Part shown: positions 7,874 through 16,472 of the stretch, in pieces
How the letters are laid out: each line of letters starts with the position of its first letter
Position numbering within the stretch: the stretch's first letter is position 1
NCBI GenBank assembly: GCA_964593155.1
Contig: CAZQHE010000050.1
Coordinates: forward strand, 1-27,546
Source: JAJRXK01 sp964593155
GTDB taxonomy: Bacteria; Krumholzibacteriota; Krumholzibacteriia; JAJRXK01
Direction: 5' to 3'
Length of the DNA: 27,546 nucleotides
The notes under the pieces: generated by a model
Seen by the model: the letters and a program-made list of their open reading frames with translations, nothing else
The model's database searches: none
Told to the model about the DNA's origin: nothing
Made by a program: the position numbers and the translations under genes

Positions 7874-9741
7874 ACCGCATCCTGCTGCTCGCCACCATGC
7901 TGGTGGTCGCCGGTTGCTCGGACGACGACGAGAACGCACCCCTCGCACCGCCGTTGGCCGAAGAGGTGGTCGACGCCAGCGGGGGAATCCTGCGCGTTCC
8001 CGACGACGGGGTCACCCTGGAGTTCCCGCCGGGCTCACTGTCCGACGCCACCACGGTGACGGTACGCGAGGCCTCCCGGGCTCCGGCCGACGTGATCGGC
8101 CGCGCCTACGAGTTCGGTCCGAGCGGCGCGCAGTTCGCCGAGCCGGTCGAGTTCCGCTTCGACTTCCTGGCCGGCGACCTGGCCGACGCCACGTTGCCCC
8201 ACGAGCTGGCCCTGCTCAGGTGGGACGGCGGCGGCTGGACAGTGGTCGAGGGCGCCCTCGTGGAAGCCGCAGGCAGTGCGAGCGACGGCACGCTGACCGT
8301 TCCGTTGCAGCACTTCTCGACCTACGCGGTCGCCCGCGTGGACGGCGTGAACACCTTCTACGGGGCCTTCGGCTTCGGTCCCGACGACGTGTACGCCTAC
8401 GGCCGCGAGTCCGACGGCGACGGCCGCATCGCGCACTGGAACGGCACCGACGTCGCCACCGCCCACACTTTGACCGGCGGCCGCTTCTTCGACGGCTGGG
8501 GCGCGGCCCCCGACGAACACTTCGCCCTGGCCTACGACGGTACGGGGCGGATACTTCGCAGCCCCGACGGCACGACGTGGACGGAGGTCGCCACGAACCC
8601 CGAGGCCCTGCTCGCGATCCATGGCAACGGGGGGTGGCGGGTCGCGGTGGGCTACGGCCAGACCATCGTCGAGAACGACGGCAGCGGATGGAGCGCCGCG
8701 ACCGGCGTGCCGCAGGTTCCCGGCTTCTCCGTCCCCCGTCCGCTGCACGCCGTCGTGGTCACCGGAGCCGGCGAGGCCTTCGCCGGCGGCGACGACGTCC
8801 TGCTCGAGCGCAGCGGCGGCGCGTGGTCGGTCGTCGACCTCGGCAACGAACTCACGGCGCGCTTCACGATCCGCGGGCTGTGGTCCCGGGCGGCCGACGA
8901 CGTCTACGCCGTGGGATGGGAGACCGTTCCGGATCGGCCACGCGAGCCGATCGCGCTGCGCTTCGACGGCACGAGCTGGACGGTCGAGCGACCGGGCGCG
9001 TCGCTGTCGGGACTCCTGAACGGCGTGTGGGGAAGCGCGAACCGGGCCTTCGCCGTGGGCACGCGGGGAACGCTGCTCGAGGAGACCGCGTTCTTCGCGC
9101 CGCAGGTCGTGCAGACCAACGCGAACCTCTACGACGTGTGGGCCCACGACGACACCACGCTGGCCTTCGTCGGTGCCGAGGGGATCTTCACCTACCCGGG
9201 CGTGTCCGACCCGGGCACCGGGGGCAGCGGCGACTGCAGCGGCACGGCCGACGTGTTCCTCGACTTCCGGGCGAGCAGCGGAGCCACCTCCACGCTCGAC
9301 TGCAACGCGAGCCGCACCGTGCAGGGCTTCCCGGTGAGCGTGCGCGAGGTCCTGCCCGCGCAGGCCGGCGACTCCTTCGACTGCGACGCCTCGCAGTCGC
9401 CGTGCAACGGATCGATCGACGGCACCGCTCGCGGCGCCGACACCTTCCTGTTCTTCGAGAACTGCAGCCGGGTGTCGATCGACCTGAGCGGCGACGCCCG
9501 TACACTTGGCTGCGTCGAGATCGACGTCGTGGACTTCTGCAACGACGGCTGCGACGGCGGACTCGGATCGCGCACGGTGGCCTTCCTGTACGACGCGCAG
9601 GACCAGTTGATCGACGTGCAGGGTTCGCTGCTGAGCGGGGCCGAGACGCTCGAACTCGACGCCAGCAGCGGCCGCGCGGCCCGGTTGGACATCCGCTTCA
9701 CCTACGGCGGTCTCGAGGGCGTACGTTTGTTCTTCGACTGA
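7870..9741 (+). CDS. Lipoprotein with ZU5-like domain and beta-propeller-like repeats
   Basis: A 623-residue lipoprotein whose lipobox VAGC places the lipidated Cys at residue 16. Residues about 36-155 resemble ZU5-type domains, with GGILRVPDDGVTLEFPPGSL near the start and YEFGPSGAQFAEPVEFRFDF later. Residues about 160-450 carry repeated DDVYAYG/DDVYAVGW, W-x-G and 'AVGxxGxLLE' units, as in BNR/YCF48-like propellers. The last 170 residues are cysteine-rich (about ten Cys), which suggests disulfides outside the cytoplasm. The GTG start lies within GTGA, overlapping the stop of the upstream beta-helix/Kelch gene, so translation is probably coupled. GGAGGTGA just upstream, inside that gene, provides the ribosome site. 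A surface binding or assembly role with the upstream lipoprotein is inference; no enzyme motif is visible. Confidence 0.8.
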   Translation: MNRILLLATMLVVAGCSDDDENAPLAPPLAEEVVDASGGILRVPDDGVTLEFPPGSLSDATTVTVREASRAPADVIGRAYEFGPSGAQFAEPVEFRFDFLAGDLADATLPHELALLRWDGGGWTVVEGALVEAAGSASDGTLTVPLQHFSTYAVARVDGVNTFYGAFGFGPDDVYAYGRESDGDGRIAHWNGTDVATAHTLTGGRFFDGWGAAPDEHFALAYDGTGRILRSPDGTTWTEVATNPEALLAIHGNGGWRVAVGYGQTIVENDGSGWSAATGVPQVPGFSVPRPLHAVVVTGAGEAFAGGDDVLLERSGGAWSVVDLGNELTARFTIRGLWSRAADDVYAVGWETVPDRPREPIALRFDGTSWTVERPGASLSGLLNGVWGSANRAFAVGTRGTLLEETAFFAPQVVQTNANLYDVWAHDDTTLAFVGAEGIFTYPGVSDPGTGGSGDCSGTADVFLDFRASSGATSTLDCNASRTVQGFPVSVREVLPAQAGDSFDCDASQSPCNGSIDGTARGADTFLFFENCSRVSIDLSGDARTLGCVEIDVVDFCNDGCDGGLGSRTVAFLYDAQDQLIDVQGSLLSGAETLELDASSGRAARLDIRFTYGGLEGVRLFFD

Positions 9742-9754
9742 CACGCACCGCGAC

Positions 9755-9783
9755 TTGACGGCAGCCGCGTTGCCGGGTTCGCT
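9755..9783 (+). promoter_or_regulatory. Possible promoter for the membrane glycosyltransferase
   Basis: TTGACG (9755-9760) matches five of six -35 bases and is followed after 17 bp by TTCGCT (9778-9783), a poor -10. The position between two coding regions fits a promoter for the gene starting near 9846, but the -10 is weak. Confidence 0.3.
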
Positions 9784-9845
9784 GGCACGGATCTTCCCGA
9801 CGCCCACGGAGCACGCACGTCGTGCCCGGCGAAGAGGACCCGACC

Positions 9846-11345
9846 GTGCCCTCCGGATCCACGACTCCGTACGCAGTCTCGATCGCCGGTCGCGGACTCC
9901 TGGTCGTGGTGGCCGCCGCTCTGGTCGCCCTCGTGTTCGCACGCGCGCTCGACGCCGAGCTCGACCGCGACGAGTCGATGTACCTCACGGCCGGCGCCCT
10001 CGCCGGCGAGCACGCGCTGTACGAAGACCTCCCCTTCCTCCAGATGCCCTACGCGGCGTGGATCCTGTCGCCGTTGCTCGACGACGCCACCTCGCGCTCG
10101 GTGCTGCGGACCGGTCGCATGTTCACGGCGAGTGTGGCGACGATCTGCCTGGCGCTGCTCGTGGTGCTGTCGATGCGCTTCGGTGCGGGCGCCGGACGCG
10201 GACTCGCGGTGGCCGTGCTGCTCGCCCTGCAGCCGGCTTTCGCGTTCGTGGCCGCACACACGAGCAATCATCTGCTGCCGGTGTGCTTCGCGCTGGCGGC
10301 GCTGGTGGTGGCGACCACGTGCGGGCCGCGACGGCCCCCGTGGCGCGCGGCGATCGTGGGACTGCTGGTGGGCCTGGCGGTGGGCACCCGGTTGACCTGG
10401 GCGATCGTCGCCGTCGGTGCACTGGCCGCGGCGATGATCGATCCGCGGTCACGGCATCGGTCGCTGCTCGGGCCGGCCGTCCTCGGACTCGCCGTCGCCC
10501 TCGTGCCCGCGCTCGTGGCGTGGGCCCAGGCCCCTCAGGAATTCTGGTTCCAGAACCTGGGCTACCACGCGCTGAACCGCGCGTGGGCAACGGGCGTCGA
10601 ACCCTTCGACACCGGACGCGGGGCCTTCCTGCGGTGGTTGCGTGCCGAGACGACCGCCCCCGCGCTGCCGGCGGCGATGGCGGTCGCACTGGTCGCCCTC
10701 GGGCTCCGGTTGCGTCACGGGATCGGCGCGTGGCCGCGTGCGCTGGCCTTCGGCGTGCTCTGCCTGGGCGTGGGACTGGCGACGGTCGCGCCGTCACCGT
10801 GGTGGCAGCAGCACGCGGCGATCTTCCTGATCGGCCTTGCGGTGGCCACCGTCGCGTTCGCCGCGCGGATCGAACACCGTGTATTCGACTCCCTGTTGGT
10901 GGTCGCCGCGCTCCTCGCCGCGGCTGGTCCCCTGCGTCACGAGGCGGCCGTCGTGGGTCGTCTGTTCGAACCCGAGACCTGGCGGACGTCGCGTTTCGAA
11001 CGCACGGTCGCGGCCCTCTCTGACGTCGACCCGGGCGGCCCGGTGACCACTCTGTCACCCCTGCGCGTCCTCGAGGCCGGGCTCCCCGTCGATCCGCGCA
11101 GCACCAGCGGACCCTTCCTCGTGCGCGTGCGCGACCTGATGGATCCCGCACGGGAACGCCGCGACGCCGGCGGCAGCGACCTGCTCGAGATCACGCCGCA
11201 GGTCGCCGCCTTCCTCTCGGGCGTCGAACCGCGCTTCGAAGGCGACGTGGAGGAGCGACTGGAGCGCGCCGGCTTCGAGGTGCGCGCCCGGACGGGGGAG
11301 GGAGCGGTCCTGTGGGTGCGGCCCGCGGGCATGGCAGGGAGATGA
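9846..11345 (+). CDS. ArnT/PMT-like integral membrane glycosyltransferase (GT-C fold)
   Basis: A roughly 499-residue polytopic membrane protein with around nine hydrophobic segments and a soluble C-terminal tail of about 115 residues. After the first helix, LDRDESMYLTAG (residues about 39-50) holds the acidic loop motif typical of GT-C transferases of the ArnT/PMT-2 group. It is followed by YEDLPFLQMP, matching their Y-x-D...P segment. Such enzymes take sugars from polyprenyl-phosphate donors and add them to lipids or proteins on the outer face of the inner membrane; the acceptor here is unknown. I prefer GTG 9846, which has GAAGAGG at 9831-9837. GTG 9822 with GGAG at 9808-9811 is a plausible alternative that adds eight residues. 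The end is 39 bp from the convergent M16 gene, with a hairpin between. Confidence 0.75.
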   Translation: MPSGSTTPYAVSIAGRGLLVVVAAALVALVFARALDAELDRDESMYLTAGALAGEHALYEDLPFLQMPYAAWILSPLLDDATSRSVLRTGRMFTASVATICLALLVVLSMRFGAGAGRGLAVAVLLALQPAFAFVAAHTSNHLLPVCFALAALVVATTCGPRRPPWRAAIVGLLVGLAVGTRLTWAIVAVGALAAAMIDPRSRHRSLLGPAVLGLAVALVPALVAWAQAPQEFWFQNLGYHALNRAWATGVEPFDTGRGAFLRWLRAETTAPALPAAMAVALVALGLRLRHGIGAWPRALAFGVLCLGVGLATVAPSPWWQQHAAIFLIGLAVATVAFAARIEHRVFDSLLVVAALLAAAGPLRHEAAVVGRLFEPETWRTSRFERTVAALSDVDPGGPVTTLSPLRVLEAGLPVDPRSTSGPFLVRVRDLMDPARERRDAGGSDLLEITPQVAAFLSGVEPRFEGDVEERLERAGFEVRARTGEGAVLWVRPAGMAGR

Positions 11346-11374
11346 GGGCGGACCGGCCGTGCACCGGCCCGCCC
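11346..11374. terminator. Probable bidirectional terminator hairpin
   Basis: GGGCGGACCGG (11346-11356) pairs with CCGGCCCGCCC (11364-11374) across a seven-base loop, with a single A-C mismatch. It directly follows the stop of the glycosyltransferase and lies 10 bases after the stop of the convergent M16 gene. There is no clear T-run on the plus side, so it may act as a transcript 3' end stabiliser rather than a classical terminator. Confidence 0.55.
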
Positions 11375-11384
11375 CCGGACGGAA

Positions 11385-13034
11385 TCACCGCGCGTCGGGC
11401 TGCGCGGCCTCCTCGTCGATGAAGTCCCTCGACTCGAACAGCGCCCGCACGGGCACGACCCGCACGCGGTCGGGATCGACGTCGAGGCGATGGTGCGCCC
11501 ACACCGCGTCGAGACGCAGGGTCTCGAGGCGGTTCTCGGGCACTTCCCACAGCATGGTGCCGTCGTCGAGCTCGGTGGACTCGAGCCGGTAGTCGGCCGG
11601 CTGCTTGCCGTAGACCACGCCGCCCTCACGGATGCTCTGCGCGAGATCCTCGGCCCGGCTACCCTCGGCCACCAGCAGGATCTTGAGGTCGTCGGTCGAC
11701 ATGTAGCGACGGATGGCCGCGTTCACCTGCTCGGTGGTGATGGCGTCGATACGATCGAGATAGCCCTCGAGGTAGCCCGGCTCCATCCCGAAGTAGGCGT
11801 CGTCGACCTTCGCCGCGAGCAGACGCGAGGCGGTCTCGGCGTAGTTCAAGTACAGCACGCGGGCCTTGTTCTTCGAGGCCTCGACCTGCTCCTCGGTCAG
11901 GCCCCTCGCGATCATCCGCTCGTACTCGTACACCGCCGCCTTCAGCAGGTGATGGGCGTGGTCGCTCGAGACCGGACGGATCCACACGCTGAAGTAGTTC
12001 TCCGTGCGCGGGAAGTTGAACGGCGGGAACAAGGCGTAGGGCCGGTACGGGAAGTGCTCCACGTAGGAGTAGTCGCCGTAGTTGTAGCCGCGCTCCTCGC
12101 GGATCTGCTTGTACAGGACGCCGTGCGAGTCGCGGTGCGTGCCGAGGTGCACGTTGGCCACCCACAGCGGCCAGAAGTCCTCGTCGCGGCGGTCGACGGG
12201 CAGCGGATGGGCGAAGTGCACGCCGGTGGCACCGGAGTCGGCCACCTTCACCACGACCGCCTCGCGGCCCTCGATCGCTGGCGCCGTGAGCGTCTGCGGC
12301 GTCTCCGGCTCGTTCACGGCGCCGCGGGCATTGCCGCTGCCGGCGAGTGCGCCGACCACGGTGTCGATCACCGTCTCGTCGGTGGTCGACACGCCCACGA
12401 TCATGTTCCCGGGACGGTAGTGGGCGTTGAAGAATCCCCGCACGTCGGCCGGGTCGATCGCGGCCAGACCCTGCACCGTACCCGACACCGCGTGTCCACG
12501 CGGTGTCCCGGCGAACACGTAGTTGTCGAGGGCTTCCAGACCGACCATCTCGGTCTGGGTGTAGCGGAGTGCGCTGCTCAGGTAGGTGGAGGACTCGTTC
12601 TTCAGACGCGCGATCTCGTCGCCGTCGAACCGCGGCGACGCGAACAGCGGCCGCAGGATCTCGGTGACGTAGCGATCGAGCACGTCGCGGGGGATCACCA
12701 TGGAGAAGGTCGTGGTCTCCTTGCCGGCGCTCACCGAGGGGTTCGCGGCGCCACCCCACGCACTCGTGCGGCGGGCAAGTTCCTCCTTGGTGACCACGGC
12801 GTCGGAGGGACCGAAGCCGCCCTCGAGCAGGGCGTCGGCGGTGATCGAGGCCAGACCCTCCCTGCCCACGGGGTCGTGCATCGATCCGGCCTTCACCATG
12901 ATCCGCACTTCGATCAGCGGGGAACTCGAGTCGAGCGTGACCACCTGCGGTTCGTCGGCGGTCTGCGCGAAGGCGACCGGTGCGAGGACGAGCAACAGCA
13001 GCGTGACGGCGTGACGCAACTTCGTGAGGATCAT
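11385..13034 (-). CDS. M16 peptidase-like protein, non-catalytic subunit
   Basis: A 549-residue exported protein with a signal peptide ending near AFA-QT (residue 24). The M16 (pitrilysin/MPP) fold is recognisable in FFNAHYRPGNMIVGVS (about 201-216) and the C-terminal IREERGYNYGDYS (311-323). The zinc motif HxxEH is absent: where the partner has GLAHLFEH, this protein has GLASITAD, so both His and the catalytic Glu are lost (Ser63, Ala66, Asp67). It keeps the R/Y pair (Arg312, Tyr319) that positions substrate in M16B heterodimers. With the catalytic protein encoded just upstream (gap 13 bp), it likely forms a heterodimeric periplasmic peptidase. ATG 13034 is preceded by AAGGAG at 13041-13046; an in-frame start at 13070 overlaps the upstream gene and lacks a signal peptide start. 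Confidence 0.9.
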   Translation of the reverse strand: MILTKLRHAVTLLLLVLAPVAFAQTADEPQVVTLDSSSPLIEVRIMVKAGSMHDPVGREGLASITADALLEGGFGPSDAVVTKEELARRTSAWGGAANPSVSAGKETTTFSMVIPRDVLDRYVTEILRPLFASPRFDGDEIARLKNESSTYLSSALRYTQTEMVGLEALDNYVFAGTPRGHAVSGTVQGLAAIDPADVRGFFNAHYRPGNMIVGVSTTDETVIDTVVGALAGSGNARGAVNEPETPQTLTAPAIEGREAVVVKVADSGATGVHFAHPLPVDRRDEDFWPLWVANVHLGTHRDSHGVLYKQIREERGYNYGDYSYVEHFPYRPYALFPPFNFPRTENYFSVWIRPVSSDHAHHLLKAAVYEYERMIARGLTEEQVEASKNKARVLYLNYAETASRLLAAKVDDAYFGMEPGYLEGYLDRIDAITTEQVNAAIRRYMSTDDLKILLVAEGSRAEDLAQSIREGGVVYGKQPADYRLESTELDDGTMLWEVPENRLETLRLDAVWAHHRLDVDPDRVRVVPVRALFESRDFIDEEAAQPDAR

Positions 13035-13047
13035 CGTGGTCTCCTTC

Positions 13048-14457
13048 CTAGCGTGCGCCCTCGGCGCCACCGACGAGGGTCACGACGACCTGGTTGCCGT
13101 CGACGAAGTACTGCTGTGCGAAGCGGTCGACGTCCTCGGGCGTCAGCGCCTTTACGCTGTCGACGAGTTCGTCGAACACGGCCAGGTCACGCTCGAAGCG
13201 GTAGTACCAGGCGAAGGTCGACGCCGCGTCGGCCGGGCTGCTGATGCGCGAGAGCAGGTCGTACTGGTACTTGCTCTTCAGGCGCTCGAGGACTGCTTCG
13301 GCGTCGTCGCGCTGGGAGAACCACTTGAGGTCCTCCACTGCCGACTTCATGTCGTCCAGGGCCTCCTCGATCACCGCCTGCCCGCGGTCCTGGTACTCCG
13401 ACAGGAACAGCACCGACTGCAGGACGAAGGGCCCGGGACCGAAGGACTCGTACTGGGCCTTGCCCAGCGACAGGGACGAAGCGACCTGCTTGTCCGAGCG
13501 CAGGGTCCGGTACAGCGGTGCCGTCTCGCTCACGAGCAGCTCGGGCAGGATCTGGCCCACGGCCGTCTCCACGGAGCCGGTACGGTGCGGCGGCATGCGG
13601 TAGGTGAGCTGCACCCGCGGCGGGATCTCCACCGGCCAGTCCACGCGCTCGCGCTTGGGTCCGTTCACGGGCGGGGCCTCGCCGGCCGAGGGGATCTCGG
13701 CGCTCTCCCAGTCCGAGTAGCCCTCGCGCGCGGCGGTGAAGACCTGGTCACGGGTGACGTCACCGCTCATCACCAGCAGCGTGTTGTTCGGACGGTAGAA
13801 GTCCTCGTAGAACTTCACGGCTGCCTCGTACTCGTTGGGCATGTCCTTGACGTCCTCGAGGTAGCCCATGGCCGTGTGGCCGTAGCCGTAGTCGCCGTAC
13901 ATGGCGGCGAGCTGAACCTCGGACACCCGCAACGACGGATCGGCCGCGTTGTTGCGGTACTCGCCGAGCACCGCGCCCGCCTCGGTCTCGAAGATCTTCT
14001 CGGTGAACTGCAGATCCTTGAAGCGGCCCTGCTCGAGATCGTGCAGCATCTCGAAGTTCTCCTCGAACGTGACCGGGTGGTAGAAGGTCACGTCGAACCA
14101 GGTCCAGGCGTTGTTGAACGCACCCATGTCGCCGATGGCCTTGTCGTAGCCACCGACCTCGCCGCCGTACATGTGGCGGAACATGATGTGCTCGAAGAGG
14201 TGCGCCAGACCCGACTGGCCCTCGATCGTCTCGTTGCGCGCACCGGCCAGCACCATGGCGTTGTAGCTGAGCACGTCGGCGAACTCGGGCATCTCGATGG
14301 CCAGGACGTGCAGGCCGTTCGGCAGGATCTCGCGGTGGACGGGGTAGGGGAAGAACCCGGTGTGGGTCTCCACCTCGCTGGCCGTCGCCGGGGTCGCCGT
14401 CGAAACGGCGAGCAGCACGGCGGCGGCGAGGGTCCAGGTCGGTCGTGCGAAGCGCAT
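13048..14457 (-). CDS. M16 zinc metallopeptidase, catalytic subunit
   Basis: A 469-residue exported peptidase of family M16. The signal peptide covers residues 1 to about 27 (cleavage after ATA). The inverted zinc motif HLFEH gives His86, Glu89 and His90. Glu166 lies 76 residues after His90 and, with Glu159 seven residues before it, matches the spacing of the conserved glutamates of pitrilysin, so the metal site looks complete. FYRPNNTLLVMSGDV (220-234) is a typical M16 segment. The R/Y pair is not intact: Arg320 is present but the position seven residues on is Ser327. That loss fits a heterodimer in which the downstream gene product supplies the pair. I chose ATG 14457 because the signal peptide starts there and AAAGG is nearby; the frame extends to 14688 but only through low-complexity sequence beyond the promoter. 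Confidence 0.93.
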   Translation of the reverse strand: MRFARPTWTLAAAVLLAVSTATPATASEVETHTGFFPYPVHREILPNGLHVLAIEMPEFADVLSYNAMVLAGARNETIEGQSGLAHLFEHIMFRHMYGGEVGGYDKAIGDMGAFNNAWTWFDVTFYHPVTFEENFEMLHDLEQGRFKDLQFTEKIFETEAGAVLGEYRNNAADPSLRVSEVQLAAMYGDYGYGHTAMGYLEDVKDMPNEYEAAVKFYEDFYRPNNTLLVMSGDVTRDQVFTAAREGYSDWESAEIPSAGEAPPVNGPKRERVDWPVEIPPRVQLTYRMPPHRTGSVETAVGQILPELLVSETAPLYRTLRSDKQVASSLSLGKAQYESFGPGPFVLQSVLFLSEYQDRGQAVIEEALDDMKSAVEDLKWFSQRDDAEAVLERLKSKYQYDLLSRISSPADAASTFAWYYRFERDLAVFDELVDSVKALTPEDVDRFAQQYFVDGNQVVVTLVGGAEGAR

Positions 14458-14574
14458 GACGGGCCTTTCCGACGGGGATGGATTCGTGGAACAGGACGAC
14501 GAAGACCCCCTGGAGCCGCCGGGTGTCCCTCGCGGGGGCGCACCGAGCCGTTCCAGGAGGTCGGCAGCGGAGGA

Positions 14575-14603
14575 ATTGTAGGGAAGGGCGGGGCGGTTTT
14601 CCA
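14575..14603 (-). promoter_or_regulatory. Predicted promoter of the M16 peptidase operon
   Basis: On the minus strand TGGAAA (14603-14598) and TACAAT (14580-14575) are 17 bp apart. TACAAT matches five of six consensus -10 bases and stands out in this GC-rich DNA. The resulting leader before the ATG at 14457 would be about 110 bases. Confidence 0.6.
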
Positions 14604-14690
14604 GGGGCGCGGCCCTCGCGCGAAGAACCGGCAGCCGGGCCCGTGGATTCCACGGCGGAAGCGACGGATCCCGGCCGGACGGTTCCACGG

Positions 14691-14720
14691 TTCGATCTCG
14701 ATCGGTCCCGGTGCTATCCT
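14691..14720 (+). promoter_or_regulatory. Predicted promoter of the GH30 gene
   Basis: TATCCT (14715-14720) is preceded by TGC, giving an extended -10-like TGCTATCCT, about 40 bases before the GTG at 14760. TTCGAT (14691-14696) lies 18 bp upstream but is a poor -35 match. The TGC-TANNNT pattern recurs at three other gene starts here. Confidence 0.4.
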
Positions 14721-14759
14721 CCCGCGCCGCGCACCACCCCTTCCCCGGAGCCGCCGCCA

Positions 14760-16409
14760 GTGAAGTTCCTCGCCTGCCTGGTCCTGATCCTCGTCCCCAC
14801 CGCGAGCGCCTCCGCCCCGGACTCGACCTCCATCGTGCTCGTCACCGCCGAGGACGGCCGCGCGCTCGCCCCGGTCGAGAACGTCGCCTTCGTCGAACGC
14901 GACGCCCGCGGACCGTCGATCCGCGTGTATCCCCGTCGGGCCCGGCACACGGTCGAGGGCATCGGGTCGTCGATCACCGAGTCGTCGGCCTTCGTGCTCG
15001 CTCACCTCGAACCCGAGCGGCGGCGCGCCCTGATGGCCCGGATCTGGGGGCGCGACGGGGCCGACTTCACGATGACGCGCACGCACATCGGCTCGTGCGA
15101 CTTCACGGTCGAGGGCAAGTACTCCTATGCGCCCGAGGCCGGCGACGACGACCTGTCGTCGTTCTCCATCGCGCCCGACCGGGCCGGCTTCGATCCCGAG
15201 CGCTACCCCGGCGTGGTCGACCCCGACTACGACCTGTTGCCCATGATCCGGGAGGCGCTGGCGATCAAGCGGGCCCAGGGCGAACGACTGAGGATCGTGG
15301 CCTCGGCCTGGACGGCGCCGCCGTGGATGAAGGACACCGACGAATGGTTCATCCCCGGCAGCGAGGAGAACGACTGGCAGGGAACGGGTGGCTCCCTGCT
15401 GCCCCGGCACTACGGCACCTACGCCGAGTACCTGATCCGCTACCTCCGGGCGTACCGCGAGGCCGGCGTACCGATCTGGGGCATGACCCCCGTCAACGAG
15501 CCCCACGGCAACGGCGGCCACTGGGAGTCCATGCACTTCACGCCCCAGGAGCAGAACACCTTCGTGAACGTCCACCTCGGGCCGTTGCTGCAGATCCGGG
15601 GCTTCGAGGACGTCGACCTCTTCGTCTACGACCAGAACCGCGACGGCCTGGAGGATTGGACCGACGTGATCTTCACCGATCCGCGCTCGCGCGAGTACGT
15701 CGACGGCGCCGCGGTCCACTGGTACTCGAGCACGGTGGACGTCTACGAGGACACCATCGCCCGCGTGCGCGCCGAGCACCCACGCTACACGCTCCTGCAC
15801 ACCGAGGGCTGCATCGACAACCTCGGCGTGGAAGCCGGCCCGGGCATCGAGGACCCCGAGGGCTTCGAGGAAGAGGGATGGTTCGGCAACGACACCTGGT
15901 GGTGGAACCGCAACGCCACCGACTGGGCCTACACCGCGAGCTGGGCCGGCGAAAGCGCCGCCGACCACCCCATGTACGTGCCCGTCCACCGTTACGCACG
16001 CGACGTGATCGTGGGTCTCGACCACGGTCTCAGCGCTTGGATCGACTGGAACGTCGTGCTCGACCGCCAGGGCGGCCCGAACCACGTTGGCAACTTCTGT
16101 GGTGCGCCGATCATGATCGACACCGACACCGGGGAGATCCACTTCACGCCGGTCTTCCACGTCCTGGCGCAGTTCAGCCGGACCATCCGTCCTGGCGACC
16201 GGGTCCTGACGGTCGACCGCGCCCTCGCCGGTCTCGGCGACGACGATCTGCACGCCTGCGCGACCCGGGCCGACGACGGCACGGTGACGGTGCAGCTGCT
16301 GAACACGACGAAGGCACCGGTGGACGTCGACCTGCAGGTCGATCGGAGCGTGGCCGCGCTCCAGGTGCCGGCGAACGCGGTGCAGACGGTGCGGTTCGGG
16401 GTGGAGTGA
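14760..16409 (+). CDS. Secreted GH30-family glycoside hydrolase (glucosylceramidase-like)
   Basis: A 549-residue exported enzyme with signal peptide VKFLACLVLILVPTASASA. The catalytic (beta/alpha)8 domain carries the GH30 landmarks: EGIGSSITESSA (67-78), ASAWTAPPWMKDT (181-193), TPVNEPHG (243-250) with the acid/base Glu247, and LLHTEG (345-350) with the nucleophile Glu349. The C-terminal 70 residues (VTVQLLNTTKAPVDVDL and on) form the usual beta-sandwich. GH30 enzymes cleave beta-glucosides such as glucosylceramide, beta-1,6-glucan or xylan with retention; the substrate here cannot be fixed from sequence alone. Start: GTG 14760 with GGAG about ten bases upstream; the frame is open further up but through the promoter region. 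It is a single-gene unit, divergent from the M16 operon and convergent with the gene ending at 16473. Confidence 0.93.
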   Translation: MKFLACLVLILVPTASASAPDSTSIVLVTAEDGRALAPVENVAFVERDARGPSIRVYPRRARHTVEGIGSSITESSAFVLAHLEPERRRALMARIWGRDGADFTMTRTHIGSCDFTVEGKYSYAPEAGDDDLSSFSIAPDRAGFDPERYPGVVDPDYDLLPMIREALAIKRAQGERLRIVASAWTAPPWMKDTDEWFIPGSEENDWQGTGGSLLPRHYGTYAEYLIRYLRAYREAGVPIWGMTPVNEPHGNGGHWESMHFTPQEQNTFVNVHLGPLLQIRGFEDVDLFVYDQNRDGLEDWTDVIFTDPRSREYVDGAAVHWYSSTVDVYEDTIARVRAEHPRYTLLHTEGCIDNLGVEAGPGIEDPEGFEEEGWFGNDTWWWNRNATDWAYTASWAGESAADHPMYVPVHRYARDVIVGLDHGLSAWIDWNVVLDRQGGPNHVGNFCGAPIMIDTDTGEIHFTPVFHVLAQFSRTIRPGDRVLTVDRALAGLGDDDLHACATRADDGTVTVQLLNTTKAPVDVDLQVDRSVAALQVPANAVQTVRFGVE

Positions 16410-16412
16410 GGG

Positions 16413-16442
16413 GGCCGGGAGCCGCGTCTGCCGCCCCCGGCC
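16413..16442. terminator. Hairpin between convergent genes
   Basis: GGCCGGG (16413-16419) pairs perfectly with CCCGGCC (16436-16442) across a 16-base loop, starting three bases after the GH30 stop codon. No T-run follows, so termination is probable only from position. Confidence 0.4.
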
Positions 16443-16472
16443 GATTCCGGATTCGAGCCCGTCTGTGACGCC

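Larger units (their letters stand above)
14458..14759. other. Divergent intergenic region between M16 operon and GH30 gene
   Basis: This 302-bp gap has no credible gene. It holds the predicted M16 promoter (14575-14603, minus), a leader of about 110 bases before the M16 start, and a predicted promoter for the GH30 gene (14691-14720, plus). The M16 leader is purine- and cytosine-rich, and I recognise no riboswitch in it. Confidence 0.6.

Noticed and set aside
5384..7948. Very long open frame on the minus strand opposite the beta-helix/Kelch gene (and similar long antisense frames elsewhere)
   Set aside because: High GC keeps antisense frames open. The translated sequence is low-complexity and has no domain, while the plus-strand protein has a lipobox and clear repeats.
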